In this document: one piece after another, positions 10,430 to 19,303 of the stretch
How the letters are laid out: each line of letters starts with the position of its first letter
Position numbering within the stretch: position 1 is the first letter of the stretch
Assembly: GCA_003151335.1 (NCBI GenBank)
Contig: PLXE01000022.1
Coordinates: 1-64,000, forward strand
Reading direction: 5' to 3'
DNA from: Acidobacteriaceae bacterium
GTDB taxonomy: Bacteria > Acidobacteriota > Terriglobia > Terriglobales > Acidobacteriaceae
DNA length: 64,000 nucleotides
Position numbers and translations under genes: made by a program
Notes under the pieces: model-generated
Told to the model about the DNA's origin: nothing
The model's database searches: none
The model's input: only the letters and a program-made list of their open reading frames with translations

Positions 10430-11038
10430 ATGGAACCGTTTCGTCAACATCGCGGGACCGTTGCGCCGCTGTTGCGGGAGAACATCGACACCGACCAGAT
10501 CATCCCCAAGCAACATCTGAAGAGCATCGAGCGCACCGGTTTCGGCGCCCACCTATTCTCCGGCTGGCGTTTCCATGGCGATGGAACGCCGCGGCACGAT
10601 TTCGTACTCAACCAGGAGCACTATCGTTCCGCAAGTATCTTAGTGGCTGGGAAGAATTTTGGCTGCGGCTCTTCGCGAGAACACGCAGCCTGGGCGCTGT
10701 CGGAGTTTGGTTTTCGCGCCATCATCGCGCCATCGTACGCCGATATCTTTCGCACCAACGCGGGCAACAACGGTCTGTTGCTCATCGAAATGGAAGAGCC
10801 GCTGGTCCGTCGCATCGCTGAACAGGCGCAGACCAAGCCGCCGTATGAATTGACGATTGATCTCGAAGCGCAGACGATCACCGATGATTTCGGTTTCTCA
10901 GAAACCTTCGCGGTGGAAACATTCCGCCGTCATCGCCTTTTGCACGGACTGGATGAGATTGGGATGACGTTACTGCGCGAAGCCGACATTTCGCGCTTCG
11001 AAGAACGCCGCCGCACGTTCCTGCAGCGCGGCACATGA
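10430..11038 (+). CDS. leuD: 3-isopropylmalate dehydratase, small subunit
   Basis: Swivelling-domain subunit that completes the LeuCD isomerase. The 202-aa length fits the long LeuD type. Motifs seen are NIDTDQIIPKQHLK near the N-terminus, the FGCGSSREHAAWAL loop and APSYADIFRTNAGNNGLL. A strong AAGGAG precedes the ATG. It is the last gene of leuABCD. The next gene is on the opposite strand, and no convincing rho-independent terminator was found in the short gap. Confidence 0.96.
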   Translation: MEPFRQHRGTVAPLLRENIDTDQIIPKQHLKSIERTGFGAHLFSGWRFHGDGTPRHDFVLNQEHYRSASILVAGKNFGCGSSREHAAWALSEFGFRAIIAPSYADIFRTNAGNNGLLLIEMEEPLVRRIAEQAQTKPPYELTIDLEAQTITDDFGFSETFAVETFRRHRLLHGLDEIGMTLLREADISRFEERRRTFLQRGT

Positions 11039-11140
11039 ACCCCTGACAACTGCTCACACCTGTGTCACATAGACCGCCCATCCTCGCGGGCTGGCCCAAA
11101 AGTCGGCGTGACCATCGGCCGAGGTGGTCCTGGAATCGCT

Positions 11141-11809
11141 CTACACCCTGGCGGATTGCTCGTCCGGGCCCAGTGGCAGGAAGTATTGCGTGCCCCGGAT
11201 GGGCTCGCTGACCCGCCGCAGCAGCGCCTGCAAATCTTCGCTGCGCTCCACGAAATCGATCTCCGAGGTGTTCACGATCAGCAGGTCCGACGAAGTGTAG
11301 TGAAAGAAAAAGTGTTCGTACGCCTTGATCACCTCTTCCAGGTAGTCGTCGCTGATGGCCTTCTCGCCGGGGGCGTTCTTTTTCTTCAGCCGCTTCTTCA
11401 GGACCTCGGGCGTGGCTTGCAGGTAAATGACGAGATCGGGCGTGGGCACGTTTTGCCGGAACAGCTCATAGTAGCGGTTGTAAACCTCCAGTTCCGCATC
11501 GCCCAGGTTAAGGCAGGCGAACAGCTTGTCCTTTTCGAAAATGTAATCGGCAACGTAGGTCTTGTTGGGATTGCGCTTGACATCGAGGCTGCACAGTTGT
11601 TCATAGCGCGCGATGAGGAAAGCGAACTGTGCCTGGAAGGCGGCCCCGTGCTCGCCTTCGTAAAACGACCGCAGGAACGGGTTACGCTCGGGCTCGGTGA
11701 TGCGCTGCGCGTGCAGGGTCTCCGCGATGACCTGGCAGAGGGTGCTCTTGCCGACTCGAATCGGGCCTTCGACCGCGATGTAGCGGGGTGGTTCGAAAAG
11801 GTTCGCCAT
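11141..11809 (-). CDS. Deoxynucleoside kinase (dGK/dAK-like)
   Basis: Phosphorylates deoxyribonucleosides to monophosphates for dNTP salvage. The 222-aa protein has the P-loop GPIRVGKS at residues 15-22, then TEPERNPFLRSFYEG (substrate region), an SLDVKRNP-type ERS/DRY-equivalent segment and PDLVIYLQATPEVLKKRLKKKN, the lid-arginine region usual for this group. ATG 11809 is taken as the start, although no strong Shine-Dalgarno is visible. It converges with leuD and is divergent from the deacetylase gene. Substrate preference cannot be read from the sequence. Confidence 0.85.
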   Translation of the reverse strand: MANLFEPPRYIAVEGPIRVGKSTLCQVIAETLHAQRITEPERNPFLRSFYEGEHGAAFQAQFAFLIARYEQLCSLDVKRNPNKTYVADYIFEKDKLFACLNLGDAELEVYNRYYELFRQNVPTPDLVIYLQATPEVLKKRLKKKNAPGEKAISDDYLEEVIKAYEHFFFHYTSSDLLIVNTSEIDFVERSEDLQALLRRVSEPIRGTQYFLPLGPDEQSARV

Positions 11810-11934
11810 GGGAGTAAAACGTTACGAATCGCAGAATATCTTGCCTGCCGCCTGTGCGCAATTGTCGTGATAGTAAATGTTGGCCCGAGTTTCCCACCGG
11901 GGAACGCCGCCGCAGTTACAATCAAGCCAATTCC

Positions 11935-12660
11935 ATGATTGCAGGGCTAATTGGCGGTGTGGGCGTTGCGGGGCTGGCCTGCGTGGGGGGCTATCACACC
12001 ATGTCGCCCACCTCCCAGCTCTACGGCCGGACGTTTATTGGCCTCGGGTCCGGCTCTCGCCTGCTGGCGCTAACCTACGACGACGGGCCCAACGATCCCT
12101 ACACCTGGCGCATGATGGAAGTGCTGGAACGCCATGGCGTGAAGGCCACATTTTTTCTCATTGGACAATATGTTCAACAGAAGCCCGAGATTGCGCGCGC
12201 CCTGGTCGCCGCCGGTCACGCCATTGGCAGCCATACCTGGAGCCATCCCAACCTGATCTTTACACAGGTAACCGAGTTGCGTCGCCAGCTTGTGCAGACG
12301 CGGCAAGCCATCCTTGACGCCACCGGGGTGGAAACGAAGATCTTCCGGCCTCCGTTCGGCGCGCGCCGGCCGGCCACGCTCCGCACGGTGCGAGCCTTCG
12401 GGCTGCAGGCGGTGATGTGGAACATCACCTGTTACGACTGGAAAGCGAAGTCGGCTGAGGAAATCGTCGCCCGTGCCGAGCGCCAGATTCGCGGCGGCGA
12501 TGTCATTTTGCTGCACGACGGCTCACATGTGCGGATGGGCGTCAATCGCAGCCGCAGCGTCGAAGCCAGCGACCGCATTCTCAGCCGCTACCGGGGCGAG
12601 GGGTTCGAGTTCGTCGCCATTCCGGAGATGATGGAAAGGCAACTAGCAATTAGCAGTTAG
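11935..12660 (+). CDS. Polysaccharide deacetylase (CE4, NodB-type)
   Basis: Metal-dependent hydrolase removing N- or O-acetyl groups from polysaccharide. The NodB motifs are clear: TYDDGPN with Asp49/Asp50, SHTWSH with metal ligands His100/His104, RPPFGARRP, and LLHDG near the end. The 241-aa product starts with a short hydrophobic stretch (MIAGLIGGVGVAGLACVGG) that could be a signal anchor, so a periplasmic substrate such as peptidoglycan or exopolysaccharide is likely but not shown. The frame opens at 11854, but the first 27 codons lack protein character, so ATG 11935 was chosen. Confidence 0.87.
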   Translation: MIAGLIGGVGVAGLACVGGYHTMSPTSQLYGRTFIGLGSGSRLLALTYDDGPNDPYTWRMMEVLERHGVKATFFLIGQYVQQKPEIARALVAAGHAIGSHTWSHPNLIFTQVTELRRQLVQTRQAILDATGVETKIFRPPFGARRPATLRTVRAFGLQAVMWNITCYDWKAKSAEEIVARAERQIRGGDVILLHDGSHVRMGVNRSRSVEASDRILSRYRGEGFEFVAIPEMMERQLAISS

Positions 12661-12668
12661 CAATTAGC
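12639..12668. repeat. Short tandem repeat (TTAGCAA-type)
   Basis: Iterations of TAGCAATTAGCAGTTAGC with a 7-8-base period run across the 3' end of the deacetylase gene into the convergent gap before hemL. Similar heptamer tracts lie at 16062-16127 and 21240-21292. Confidence 0.7.
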
Positions 12669-12683
12669 CAAAGCCGGATCACT

Positions 12684-13979
12684 TCACAGCGATGCCAGCG
12701 CTTCGCGGGCCGCGGCGATGGTGTCGTCGATATCGCCTTGGGTATGCGCGAGGCTGAGGAACGCCGCTTCGAACTGCGAGGGCGGCAGCCAAACACCAGC
12801 GTCAAGCAGCGCGCCATGGAAGCGGCCAAACTTGGCGGTGTTGCAGGTGGCCGCGCTTTCCCAATCGGTGACCCGCCTGTCGGTGAAGAAGAACGTGAAC
12901 ATCGACCCCACGCGGTTGGCGGTCATGGCCACGCCCGCCTCTTTGGCCGCTGCGGTGATGCCCGCCACCAGTTTGCCCGCCATGTCATCAAGCTGCTTGT
13001 AGAACTGCTGCCGGTTGGCCTTCAACTGGCACAGCGTGGCGATGCCCGCCGCCATTGCCAGCGGGTTGCCGCTCAGCGTTCCCGCCTGATACACAGGACC
13101 GACGGGAGCGACCAGGTCCATGATCTTCGCTGGCCCGCCGTAAGCGCCCACCGGCAGGCCGCCTCCGATGATCTTGCCCAGCGTCGTGAGGTCAGGCTTG
13201 ATGTTGTATAGCTCCGACGCGCCGCCGAAAGCCACGCGAAAGCCGGTCATTACCTCGTCGAAAATGAGCAGCGCGCCTTCGCGCGCGGTGATCTCGCGCA
13301 GAGCCGCGAGGTAGCCCGGCTGGGGCGGCACGCATCCCATGTTGCCGACTACCGGCTCCACGATCACGCAGGCGATCTGGCCTTGGAATTTGGCGAAGGC
13401 CGCCTCCACTGCGTTGCGATCGTTGTAAGGCAGTGCCAGGGTGAACTCGACAAACTCTTCGGGCACGCCCGCCGAGCCTGGGATGCCGAGCGTCGCCACG
13501 CCGGAGCCGGCTTTCACCAGCAGGGCGTCGCTGTGTCCGTGATAGCAGCCTTCGAACTTCACAATGAACTTGCGCCGGGTATGCGCGCGGGCCAGACGGA
13601 TCGCCGACATCGTCGCTTCGGTTCCGGAACTGACGAAGCGGAGCTTCTCGATTGCAGGAAAGGCCTCGATCACCAGCTCGGCCAGGTCAGCTTCGGTTGG
13701 AGTGGAGGCGCCGAAGCTGGTGCCGTTGCGCGCGGCCTGGACGATGGCCTCGATGACCTCGGGCGGCGAGTGCCCGAGGATCAGCGGCCCCCAGGAGCCA
13801 ACGTAGTCGATGTAGCGGTTGCCGTCGGCATCCCACACGTGCGCGCCCAGGCCGCGGACCAGAAACGGCGGCGTGCCGCCGACCGAACGGAAGGCGCGGA
13901 CCGGCGAATTGACTCCGCCGGGAATGAGCCGCTCAGCGCGGGTTTGCAATGCGCGGGACTTATCAAGACTGCGGGCCAT
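12684..13979 (-). CDS. hemL: Glutamate-1-semialdehyde 2,1-aminomutase
   Basis: PLP enzyme converting glutamate-1-semialdehyde to 5-aminolevulinate in the C5 tetrapyrrole pathway. It has the fold-type-I aminotransferase landmarks: [50 protein letters not shown] and the PLP-lysine motif [18 protein letters not shown] near residue 270. The length of 431 aa is standard. ATG 13979 precedes the usual [20 protein letters not shown] start. It stands alone on the minus strand, with repeats on both sides. Confidence 0.97.
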   Translation of the reverse strand: MARSLDKSRALQTRAERLIPGGVNSPVRAFRSVGGTPPFLVRGLGAHVWDADGNRYIDYVGSWGPLILGHSPPEVIEAIVQAARNGTSFGASTPTEADLAELVIEAFPAIEKLRFVSSGTEATMSAIRLARAHTRRKFIVKFEGCYHGHSDALLVKAGSGVATLGIPGSAGVPEEFVEFTLALPYNDRNAVEAAFAKFQGQIACVIVEPVVGNMGCVPPQPGYLAALREITAREGALLIFDEVMTGFRVAFGGASELYNIKPDLTTLGKIIGGGLPVGAYGGPAKIMDLVAPVGPVYQAGTLSGNPLAMAAGIATLCQLKANRQQFYKQLDDMAGKLVAGITAAAKEAGVAMTANRVGSMFTFFFTDRRVTDWESAATCNTAKFGRFHGALLDAGVWLPPSQFEAAFLSLAHTQGDIDDTIAAAREALASL

Positions 13980-14345
13980 GGTTCGCTATTCACCTTTCGG
14001 AATTCGCTCTTCGCTCTTCGCGATTCGCCTTTAGCTCGTCGCTTTCCGGCGTTCAACGTAAAACAGAGGAGTTTATCAGGGTAAATGCAGAGGAGGTTGT
14101 GAGAAAGATCACAGGGGAGTCACGCTGGGGTGGCCATAAATCCGCTATTCGCCTTTCGCGATTCGCTCTTCGCGGCCTGGTGCAGCTTACGATTCGCCTT
14201 CGGCCCACGTCCAACCGATAGCCGGAAGTGGGCAATTTGCCGGAAGTTAGGCGATTTTCCTGCCTTTTCCTGCCACCTTCCCGTCAGTCCGGCATCGAAA
14301 CTGAGGTAGAATGGGAGCGAGAGTATCCCTCCCAGCGAATTACAC
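13980..14345. other. Intergenic region with TTCGC-rich degenerate repeats
   Basis: This 366-base divergent gap between hemL and the S41-like gene holds two tracts (13982-14040 and 14146-14200) built from variants of ATTCGCCTTT and CGATTCGCTCTTCGC. No ORF with protein character was found. The promoter of the downstream gene should lie within 14200-14345. Confidence 0.55.
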
Positions 14346-15569
14346 ATGTCAAAGACCACCAAGCTTATCGTTCTTACCCTTTCCTTTGTGCTGGCCACGT
14401 TTGCCGTGGTTGGCGGACTGGGAGTTCGGGCCAACACCAATGACGACGGTTCGTATCGCCAGTTGGGCGTTTACAGCGAAGTGCTGTCGCGTATTCGCAC
14501 CGAGTACGTCGAGGAACCGAACATTCCCAGTGTTACCAGCGGCGCCCTGCACGGGTTGCTGGAATCGCTGGACGCCAACTCCAGCTATCTCGATCCCACC
14601 GAGTACAAGGATTACAAGCAGCGCAAGGAAGGCAAGGCCGGCATCGGCGCCGCGGTTTCCAAGCGCTACGGCTACGCGGCGGTGATCGCGGTGATTCCGG
14701 GAGGGCCCGCCGACAAGGCGGAAATCGAGAGCGGCGACATCATCGAGGCCATCGAAGGCAAGACCACGCGCGACATGTCGCTGGCTGAGATTGACGGCCT
14801 GCTGACCGGAAATCCGGGATCGACGGTCAACGTTTCCGTGGTGCGTCCGCGGCGAGCGCAGCCGGTGAAGTCGGTGCTCACGCGCGCGATGGTTACCGAT
14901 CCGCCGATCAGCGACAAGATGATGGAAGACGGCATCGCCTACATTAAGGTGGATGACTTCCCCGAGGGACGTTCGCAGGAGATCGCCAACAAGCTGAAAG
15001 CGGTGCAGAAGGAAGGCGCCAAGAAGATCATTCTCGACCTGCGCAATTCGGGCGACGGCGAGGAGAGCGAGGGCATCGCTACCGCGAACCTTTTTCTGAA
15101 CCATGGCACCATCACCTACCTGCAAGGCCAGAAGTATCCCAAGCAAATCTTCAACGCCGATCCGGAGAAGGCGGTGACCAGCCTGCCGCTGGTGGTGCTG
15201 GTGAACCGCGGCACGGCCGGAGCGGCTGAGATCGTGGCCGCCGCTGTGATGGAGAACGCGCGCGGCGACGTAGTGGGCGACAAGACCTTCGGCTCGGGGT
15301 CGATCCAGAAAGTGATCGACATGCCGGACGGCTCGGCGCTGGTGCTGTCGGTGGCCAAGTACTACTCGCCATCGGGCAAGGCGGTGCAGGACACGGCGAT
15401 CACGCCGAATATCCTGGTTGCCGATAACAACGACGACTTCATCGCCCCCGACGAGGACGAGAACGCGCCCGACGACGCGCAGCAGGAGAAACAACAGAAA
15501 GCCAATCAACCTGACGATCAGTTGAATCGCGCCATCGAGGTGCTGAAGAACCAGGGCAAGAAGGCGTAA
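14346..15569 (+). CDS. S41 (C-terminal processing peptidase)-like protein, catalytic residues lost
   Basis: A 407-aa exported protein: signal peptide or anchor (residues 1-28), helical region, PDZ domain (~95-180; SKRYGYAAVIAVIPGGPADKAEIESGD holds its core), then the S41 core. In active CtpA/Prc proteins the core reads SASASEI and FGKG, with nucleophile Ser and general-base Lys 25 residues apart. Here the aligned text is TAGAAEI and FGSG, so Gly292 replaces Ser and Ser317 replaces Lys, at exactly the 25-residue spacing. The fold is therefore kept while chemistry is presumably lost, making this a pseudoprotease, perhaps a PDZ adaptor or chaperone in the periplasm. The C-terminus is acidic and Gln-rich. 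A hairpin terminator follows. Confidence 0.85.
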   Translation: MSKTTKLIVLTLSFVLATFAVVGGLGVRANTNDDGSYRQLGVYSEVLSRIRTEYVEEPNIPSVTSGALHGLLESLDANSSYLDPTEYKDYKQRKEGKAGIGAAVSKRYGYAAVIAVIPGGPADKAEIESGDIIEAIEGKTTRDMSLAEIDGLLTGNPGSTVNVSVVRPRRAQPVKSVLTRAMVTDPPISDKMMEDGIAYIKVDDFPEGRSQEIANKLKAVQKEGAKKIILDLRNSGDGEESEGIATANLFLNHGTITYLQGQKYPKQIFNADPEKAVTSLPLVVLVNRGTAGAAEIVAAAVMENARGDVVGDKTFGSGSIQKVIDMPDGSALVLSVAKYYSPSGKAVQDTAITPNILVADNNDDFIAPDEDENAPDDAQQEKQQKANQPDDQLNRAIEVLKNQGKKA

Positions 15570-15596
15570 GCGCCGGTTCACCACAGAGACACAGAG

Positions 15597-15617
15597 GCAC
15601 GGAGAAGTTCTCCGTGC
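15597..15617 (+). terminator. Rho-independent terminator
   Basis: A 10-bp perfect hairpin (GCACGGAGAA and TTCTCCGTGC with one base between) is followed by TTTCTTCTT, 28 bases after the S41-like gene's stop. The preceding CACCACAGAGACACAGAGG looks like a common dispersed acidobacterial repeat. Confidence 0.75.
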
Positions 15618-15672
15618 TTTCTTCTTGGAGTTCGGGTTTTTTCTGTGCAAAGAGGACGGCTGAGGAGGCACG

Positions 15673-16065
15673 ATGAAGCGAGTGATTGGACTGGGTGGAA
15701 TTTTCTTCAAAGCGAAAGACCCGCAGGCGCTTTACGAGTGGTACCGCCAACACCTCGGCATTGAGAGCGCGACCGACGGTTCAGGGGCGATGTGGCGTGA
15801 CGCCGACCATCCTGAAGTCCCGGGCTGCAATGTGTGGGCGATCTTTCCCCAGGAGACGAAGTACTTCGCGCCCAGCCAGTCCAGTTTCATGATTAATTTC
15901 CGGGTAGAGAACCTGGACGATCTGCTGAAGGCGCTGCGCGAGGAGGGCGTGCAGGTGGATCCCAAGGTGGAGGAGTACGAGTACGGGAAGTTTGGGTGGA
16001 TCATGGATCCGGAGGGGAACCGCGTGGAGCTGTGGGAACCGCCAAAGGCAGGGGCTAGTGGCTAG
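15673..16065 (+). CDS. VOC-family (glyoxalase/bleomycin-resistance fold) protein
   Basis: A 130-aa single-module pair with the beta-alpha-beta-beta-beta pattern of vicinal oxygen chelate proteins. Visible landmarks are GGIFFKAKDPQALYEWYRQHLGI at the N-terminus, NFRVENLDDLLKALREEGV in the middle and GKFGWIMDPEGNRVELWEP at the end, where Glu is a usual metal ligand. GGAGG precedes the ATG. Substrate and even enzymatic activity cannot be told from sequence, and many members are uncharacterised. It is monocistronic. Confidence 0.85.
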   Translation: MKRVIGLGGIFFKAKDPQALYEWYRQHLGIESATDGSGAMWRDADHPEVPGCNVWAIFPQETKYFAPSQSSFMINFRVENLDDLLKALREEGVQVDPKVEEYEYGKFGWIMDPEGNRVELWEPPKAGASG

Positions 16066-16127
16066 GGGTCAGGGGCTAGTTGCTAATTGCTAGTTGCTAG
16101 TTGCTAGTTGCTAGTTGCTAGTTGCTT
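16062..16127. repeat. Heptanucleotide tandem repeat (GCTAGTT)n
   Basis: Five to six near-perfect copies of GCTAGTT, preceded by decayed copies, fill the convergent gap between the VOC and fabF genes. The 7-bp unit resembles the heptanucleotide STRR repeats known from cyanobacteria, but it is not a CRISPR because there are no spacers. Confidence 0.85.
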
Positions 16128-17372
16128 CTACTCCGTCCAGCGCTTGAACACCAGGCAGCCATTGGTGCCGCCGAAGCCGAAGGAATTCGACATGGCGTAA
16201 TCCATGCTGACCTGGCGGGAAGTGTGGGGCACGAAGTCGAGGTCGCAACCCTCGTCCGGATTGTCGAGATTGACGGTCGGCGGGGCGATCTGATCGCGCA
16301 ACGCGAGGACCGTGATCGCAGCTTCCAATCCTCCCGCGCCGCCCAACAGATGCCCGGTCATCGACTTGGTGGAGCTGACCAGCATCTTGTAGGCGTGATC
16401 GCCGAAGGCGCGCTTGATGGCCGTGGCTTCCAGCTCATCGCCGATCGGAGTGGAAGTGCCATGCGCATTGACGTAGCCGATGCGCTCAGGCGAGATTCCG
16501 GCATCGCGCATAGCATTACGCATCACCCGAAATCCGCCTTCGCCGTTCTGCGCCGGCTGGGTGATGTGATTGGCGTCGGCGCTCATGCCGTAACCGACCA
16601 CCTCGGCGATGATCTTCGCACCGCGTTTCCTGGCGGACTCCATCTCTTCCAGGATCAGGATGCCCGAGCCTTCGCCGATGATGAAGCCGTCGCGGTCTTT
16701 GTCCCAGGGGCGGCTGGCGCGGTGCGGATCGTCGTTGCGCGTGGAGAGGGCGCGCATGGCTGCGAATCCGCCGACCCCCATGGGCGTGATGGCGGCTTCG
16801 GTGCCGCCGGCGATCATCACGTCGGCATCGCCATACTTGATGACCCGAGCGGCATCGCCAATGGAGTGTGCGCTGGTGGTGCAGGCGGTACAGGTGGCCT
16901 CGTTGGGGCCTTTGGCATTGTTGCGAATGCTGACCTGCCCGGCAGCCAGGTTGACGATGGCCGCAGGAATGAAGAACGGTGAGATCTTGCGCGGGCCGCC
17001 GTTGAGCAGGTTGGAGTGTTCGCGTTCGATGATGTCGAAGCCACCGATACCGGAGCCGATGTTCACTCCGGTGCGCTCGGCCATCTCTTCATTCTCGACT
17101 TTGTAATGGGCCATGCGCAGGGCTTCATCGCTGGCCGCGATGGCCAGATGAATAAAGCGCGCCATTTTGCGCGCCTCTTTCTTGTCCAGGAACTGGAGCG
17201 GGTCGAAGTTCTTGACCTGGGCGGCGATCTGGCAGGCAAACTGGGAGGCGTCGAAGGCGGTAATGCGTTCCACGCCGCTCTTGCCGGCCAGCAGCGCCGA
17301 CCACACCTCTTCGGTGTTGTGGCCGACCGCGCAGATGACCCCGATTCCCGTTACGACGACACGGCGACTCAA
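16128..17372 (-). CDS. fabF: 3-oxoacyl-ACP synthase II
   Basis: Condenses malonyl-ACP with acyl-ACP in fatty-acid elongation. The Cys-His-His thiolase triad is seen in TACTTSAHSIG (Cys near residue 165), AHGTSTPIGD and SMTGHLLGGAGG. The C-terminal SNSFGFGGTNGCLVF is also typical, and the 414-aa length is standard. The start is a TTG one base after the stop of the upstream acpP gene, giving MSRRVVVTGIGVI, the family's usual beginning, so translation is probably coupled. It is third in the acpP-acpP-fabF operon. Confidence 0.96.
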   Translation of the reverse strand: MSRRVVVTGIGVICAVGHNTEEVWSALLAGKSGVERITAFDASQFACQIAAQVKNFDPLQFLDKKEARKMARFIHLAIAASDEALRMAHYKVENEEMAERTGVNIGSGIGGFDIIEREHSNLLNGGPRKISPFFIPAAIVNLAAGQVSIRNNAKGPNEATCTACTTSAHSIGDAARVIKYGDADVMIAGGTEAAITPMGVGGFAAMRALSTRNDDPHRASRPWDKDRDGFIIGEGSGILILEEMESARKRGAKIIAEVVGYGMSADANHITQPAQNGEGGFRVMRNAMRDAGISPERIGYVNAHGTSTPIGDELEATAIKRAFGDHAYKMLVSSTKSMTGHLLGGAGGLEAAITVLALRDQIAPPTVNLDNPDEGCDLDFVPHTSRQVSMDYAMSNSFGFGGTNGCLVFKRWTE

Positions 17373-17373
17373 T

Positions 17374-17619
17374 CTACTTGGATCCCTTCGCGTGCGAGTT
17401 GATGTAGTCCACGGCGTCCTTCACGGTGCGGATCTTCTCCGCATCTTCGTCGGGGATCTCGATCTCGAAGGCCTCCTCAAAGGCCATGACCAACTCCACC
17501 GTATCCAGCGAATCGGCGCCCAGATCGTCCACAAACGATGCATTGGGCGTCACCTCGGCCTCATCCACGCCCAATTGTTCCACGATGATTTGTTTTACCC
17601 GTTCCTCTACGGATGCCAT
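17374..17619 (-). CDS. acpP: Acyl carrier protein (second copy)
   Basis: An 81-aa acidic four-helix protein that carries growing acyl chains on a 4'-phosphopantetheine attached to Ser37 in the GADSLDTVE motif. It differs from the ACP gene just upstream at about seven residues, mostly in the last 15. An in-frame opening reaches 17709, but the ATG at 17619 gives the canonical [18 protein letters not shown] start. It lies directly before fabF. Confidence 0.95.
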   Translation of the reverse strand: MASVEERVKQIIVEQLGVDEAEVTPNASFVDDLGADSLDTVELVMAFEEAFEIEIPDEDAEKIRTVKDAVDYINSHAKGSK

Positions 17620-17726
17620 GAGGTCAGCAATCTCCTTTCGACCCGCCTGCCCGGCAAGCGAAAAACCTTCGCTATGTCGGTTGACCGGAACCAGGCCGCT
17701 CCCCGCCACCGCGGGCGGAGCGGCGA

Positions 17727-17972
17727 CTACTTCTTCACCTTGGCGTGCTGGTCGATGTAGGTCACGGCGTCCTGCACGGTGCGGATCTTCTCCGCGTCCT
17801 CGTCAGGGATCTCGATCTCGAAGGCCTCTTCGAAAGCCATGACCAGTTCGACCGTGTCCAGCGAGTCGGCGCCCAGGTCGTCCACAAACGAAGCGCTGGG
17901 CGTCACTTCCGCTTCATCCACGCCCAACTGCTCCACGATGATCTGTTTCACCCGTTCTTCAACCGAAGCCAT
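17727..17972 (-). CDS. acpP: Acyl carrier protein (first copy)
   Basis: An 81-aa ACP with the Ser37 attachment site in GADSLDTVE. It is about 90% identical to the copy 107 bp downstream, so the pair arose by tandem duplication. It is first in the operon that ends with fabF. Whether both copies serve the same synthase is unknown. The differences cluster in helix IV ([15 protein letters not shown] against [15 protein letters not shown]), a face that could alter partner choice. Confidence 0.95.
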   Translation of the reverse strand: MASVEERVKQIIVEQLGVDEAEVTPSASFVDDLGADSLDTVELVMAFEEAFEIEIPDEDAEKIRTVQDAVTYIDQHAKVKK

Positions 17973-18237
17973 CGATTCGTTCTCCTATCGCGCACGTGGC
18001 ATCCGCCGCGGCGGGCAAACCCATAAGTTTAATTGCAGCCAGGATGCCGTGTAAAGAATGCCTGGGCCCTTGAGACAGCCGAAGCCCGGGGGCGGCTTCG
18101 CAAACGCTCAGATAGATGACGCCCGATTCATCCTAAACGGTAGGCTGGGCAAGGTCAACGCGAGGGGGAATTCTTTTCTGCGCCAAACGGGACGGGCCGC
18201 CGTGTCTTCACCTCGGTGACTGTGATACAACGCTGCC

Positions 18238-18687
18238 ATGCGGGCTGTGGTGCAGAGAGTGGGCCGGGCGAGAGTCAAGGTGGGCGACGAGATTACCGGG
18301 GAGATCGGGAAAGGTCTGCTGGTATTGCTGGGAGTCGGGCAGGGGGACAACGAGGGCGATGCCGACTATCTTGCGGAAAAAGTGGCGGGATTACGGATCT
18401 TTGAGGATGAGGCAGGGAAGATGAATCTCAGCGTGGGCGAGATAGGCGGGGCGGTACTGGCGGTTTCGCAATTCACGCTATTTGGGGATGTCCGGCGAGG
18501 CAAACGGCCATCGTTCGATGCAGCTGCACGGCCGGAGCGCGCGCGCCAGTTGTACGACGCTTTCGTGGAGCGGATTCGTGCGCGTGGGTTGCGCTGCGAG
18601 ACGGGACGCTTTCAGGAGATGATGCAAGTCGAGCTGGTGAACAACGGGCCAGTCACGATTCTGCTGGATTCGAAGAAGGCGTTCTGA
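18238..18687 (+). CDS. dtd: D-aminoacyl-tRNA deacylase
   Basis: Hydrolyses D-aminoacyl-tRNAs (and Gly-tRNA-Ala), keeping D-residues out of proteins. The 149-aa length and the motifs SQFTLFGD and [11 protein letters not shown] (active-site Gly-Pro cis-motif) identify it, as does the start [15 protein letters not shown]. It is monocistronic. The ~265-base gap upstream is a divergent promoter region shared with acpP, with no further gene seen. Confidence 0.96.
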   Translation: MRAVVQRVGRARVKVGDEITGEIGKGLLVLLGVGQGDNEGDADYLAEKVAGLRIFEDEAGKMNLSVGEIGGAVLAVSQFTLFGDVRRGKRPSFDAAARPERARQLYDAFVERIRARGLRCETGRFQEMMQVELVNNGPVTILLDSKKAF

Positions 18688-18735
18688 GTTTGGCAGAAAC
18701 GCGACGTCTGTGGGCGTGACTTTCGGCTGATCTGC

Positions 18736-19227
18736 TCACTTGGGCTGCTTCTGCTGTTGTTGCTGCTTACGCTGCTGCTGTTTCGCTTTGCTGACGGGCG
18801 TTGTCGCGCCTGGGGCGGTGCAGTGGGGCGAGAGCACCGCGATTGCCGTCACCTGAAAGCGGCGCTCTTCCTTGGCTTTCGTCTGCGGTGGCTGCTGAGG
18901 GCTGGCTTCCCAAGCGCCAGTCAGTTTGACCTTGCTGCCGGAATCGTTCTTCAAGTCATCAGGACCAAGCACCTGGACCCCAGTGCGGTGCTGCATGCTG
19001 GTCAACACATACTTGCCGTCCTTATCGGGTCCGCTGAGACAACCGATGAGCGTCGTACCTTTGGCACCGGCCGGCTTGGTTACCTGGTCGCCGCTGATGC
19101 CGCTGTTGTCTTTGCTTGCGCTGGCTGCATTCTTCTGCTGTTCGGCGGGAGTGGTGGCAGGCTGTTGGGTCAACGCGGGGATGCTGATGGCGGCCGCCAG
19201 CGTCAGGAGATAGAGGAGGGACTTCAT
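18736..19227 (-). CDS. Small secreted protein with Gln/Lys-rich tail
   Basis: A 163-aa protein of unknown function. A signal peptide (MKSLLYLLTLAAAISIPALT) is followed by a low-complexity Gln/Ala/Lys segment, then a compact central part (TTLIGCLSGPDKDGKYVLTS ... VQVLGPDDL ... SKVKLTGAW). That pattern of a GCL box then small beta-strands is often seen in acidobacterial exported proteins. The end is almost pure Gln/Lys, read from CTG-rich DNA on the plus strand. ATG 19227 was chosen over upstream openings because of the signal peptide and a GAGG upstream. The next gene upstream on the same strand is also secreted. Confidence 0.65.
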   Translation of the reverse strand: MKSLLYLLTLAAAISIPALTQQPATTPAEQQKNAASASKDNSGISGDQVTKPAGAKGTTLIGCLSGPDKDGKYVLTSMQHRTGVQVLGPDDLKNDSGSKVKLTGAWEASPQQPPQTKAKEERRFQVTAIAVLSPHCTAPGATTPVSKAKQQQRKQQQQQKQPK

Positions 19228-19303
19228 GAGCAGACCTCGGGTGCGTATCGAGGATACCTCAAGCTTCGACGCGGCGCAGCGATCCATAAAGCCACCTTCA
19301 AAT

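Noticed and set aside
14346-15569. Active carboxy-terminal processing protease
   Set aside because: Motif alignment shows Gly and Ser at the Ser/Lys dyad positions, so activity is not supported.
16062-16127. Possible CRISPR array
   Set aside because: Units are 7 bp with no spacers. It is a simple tandem repeat.
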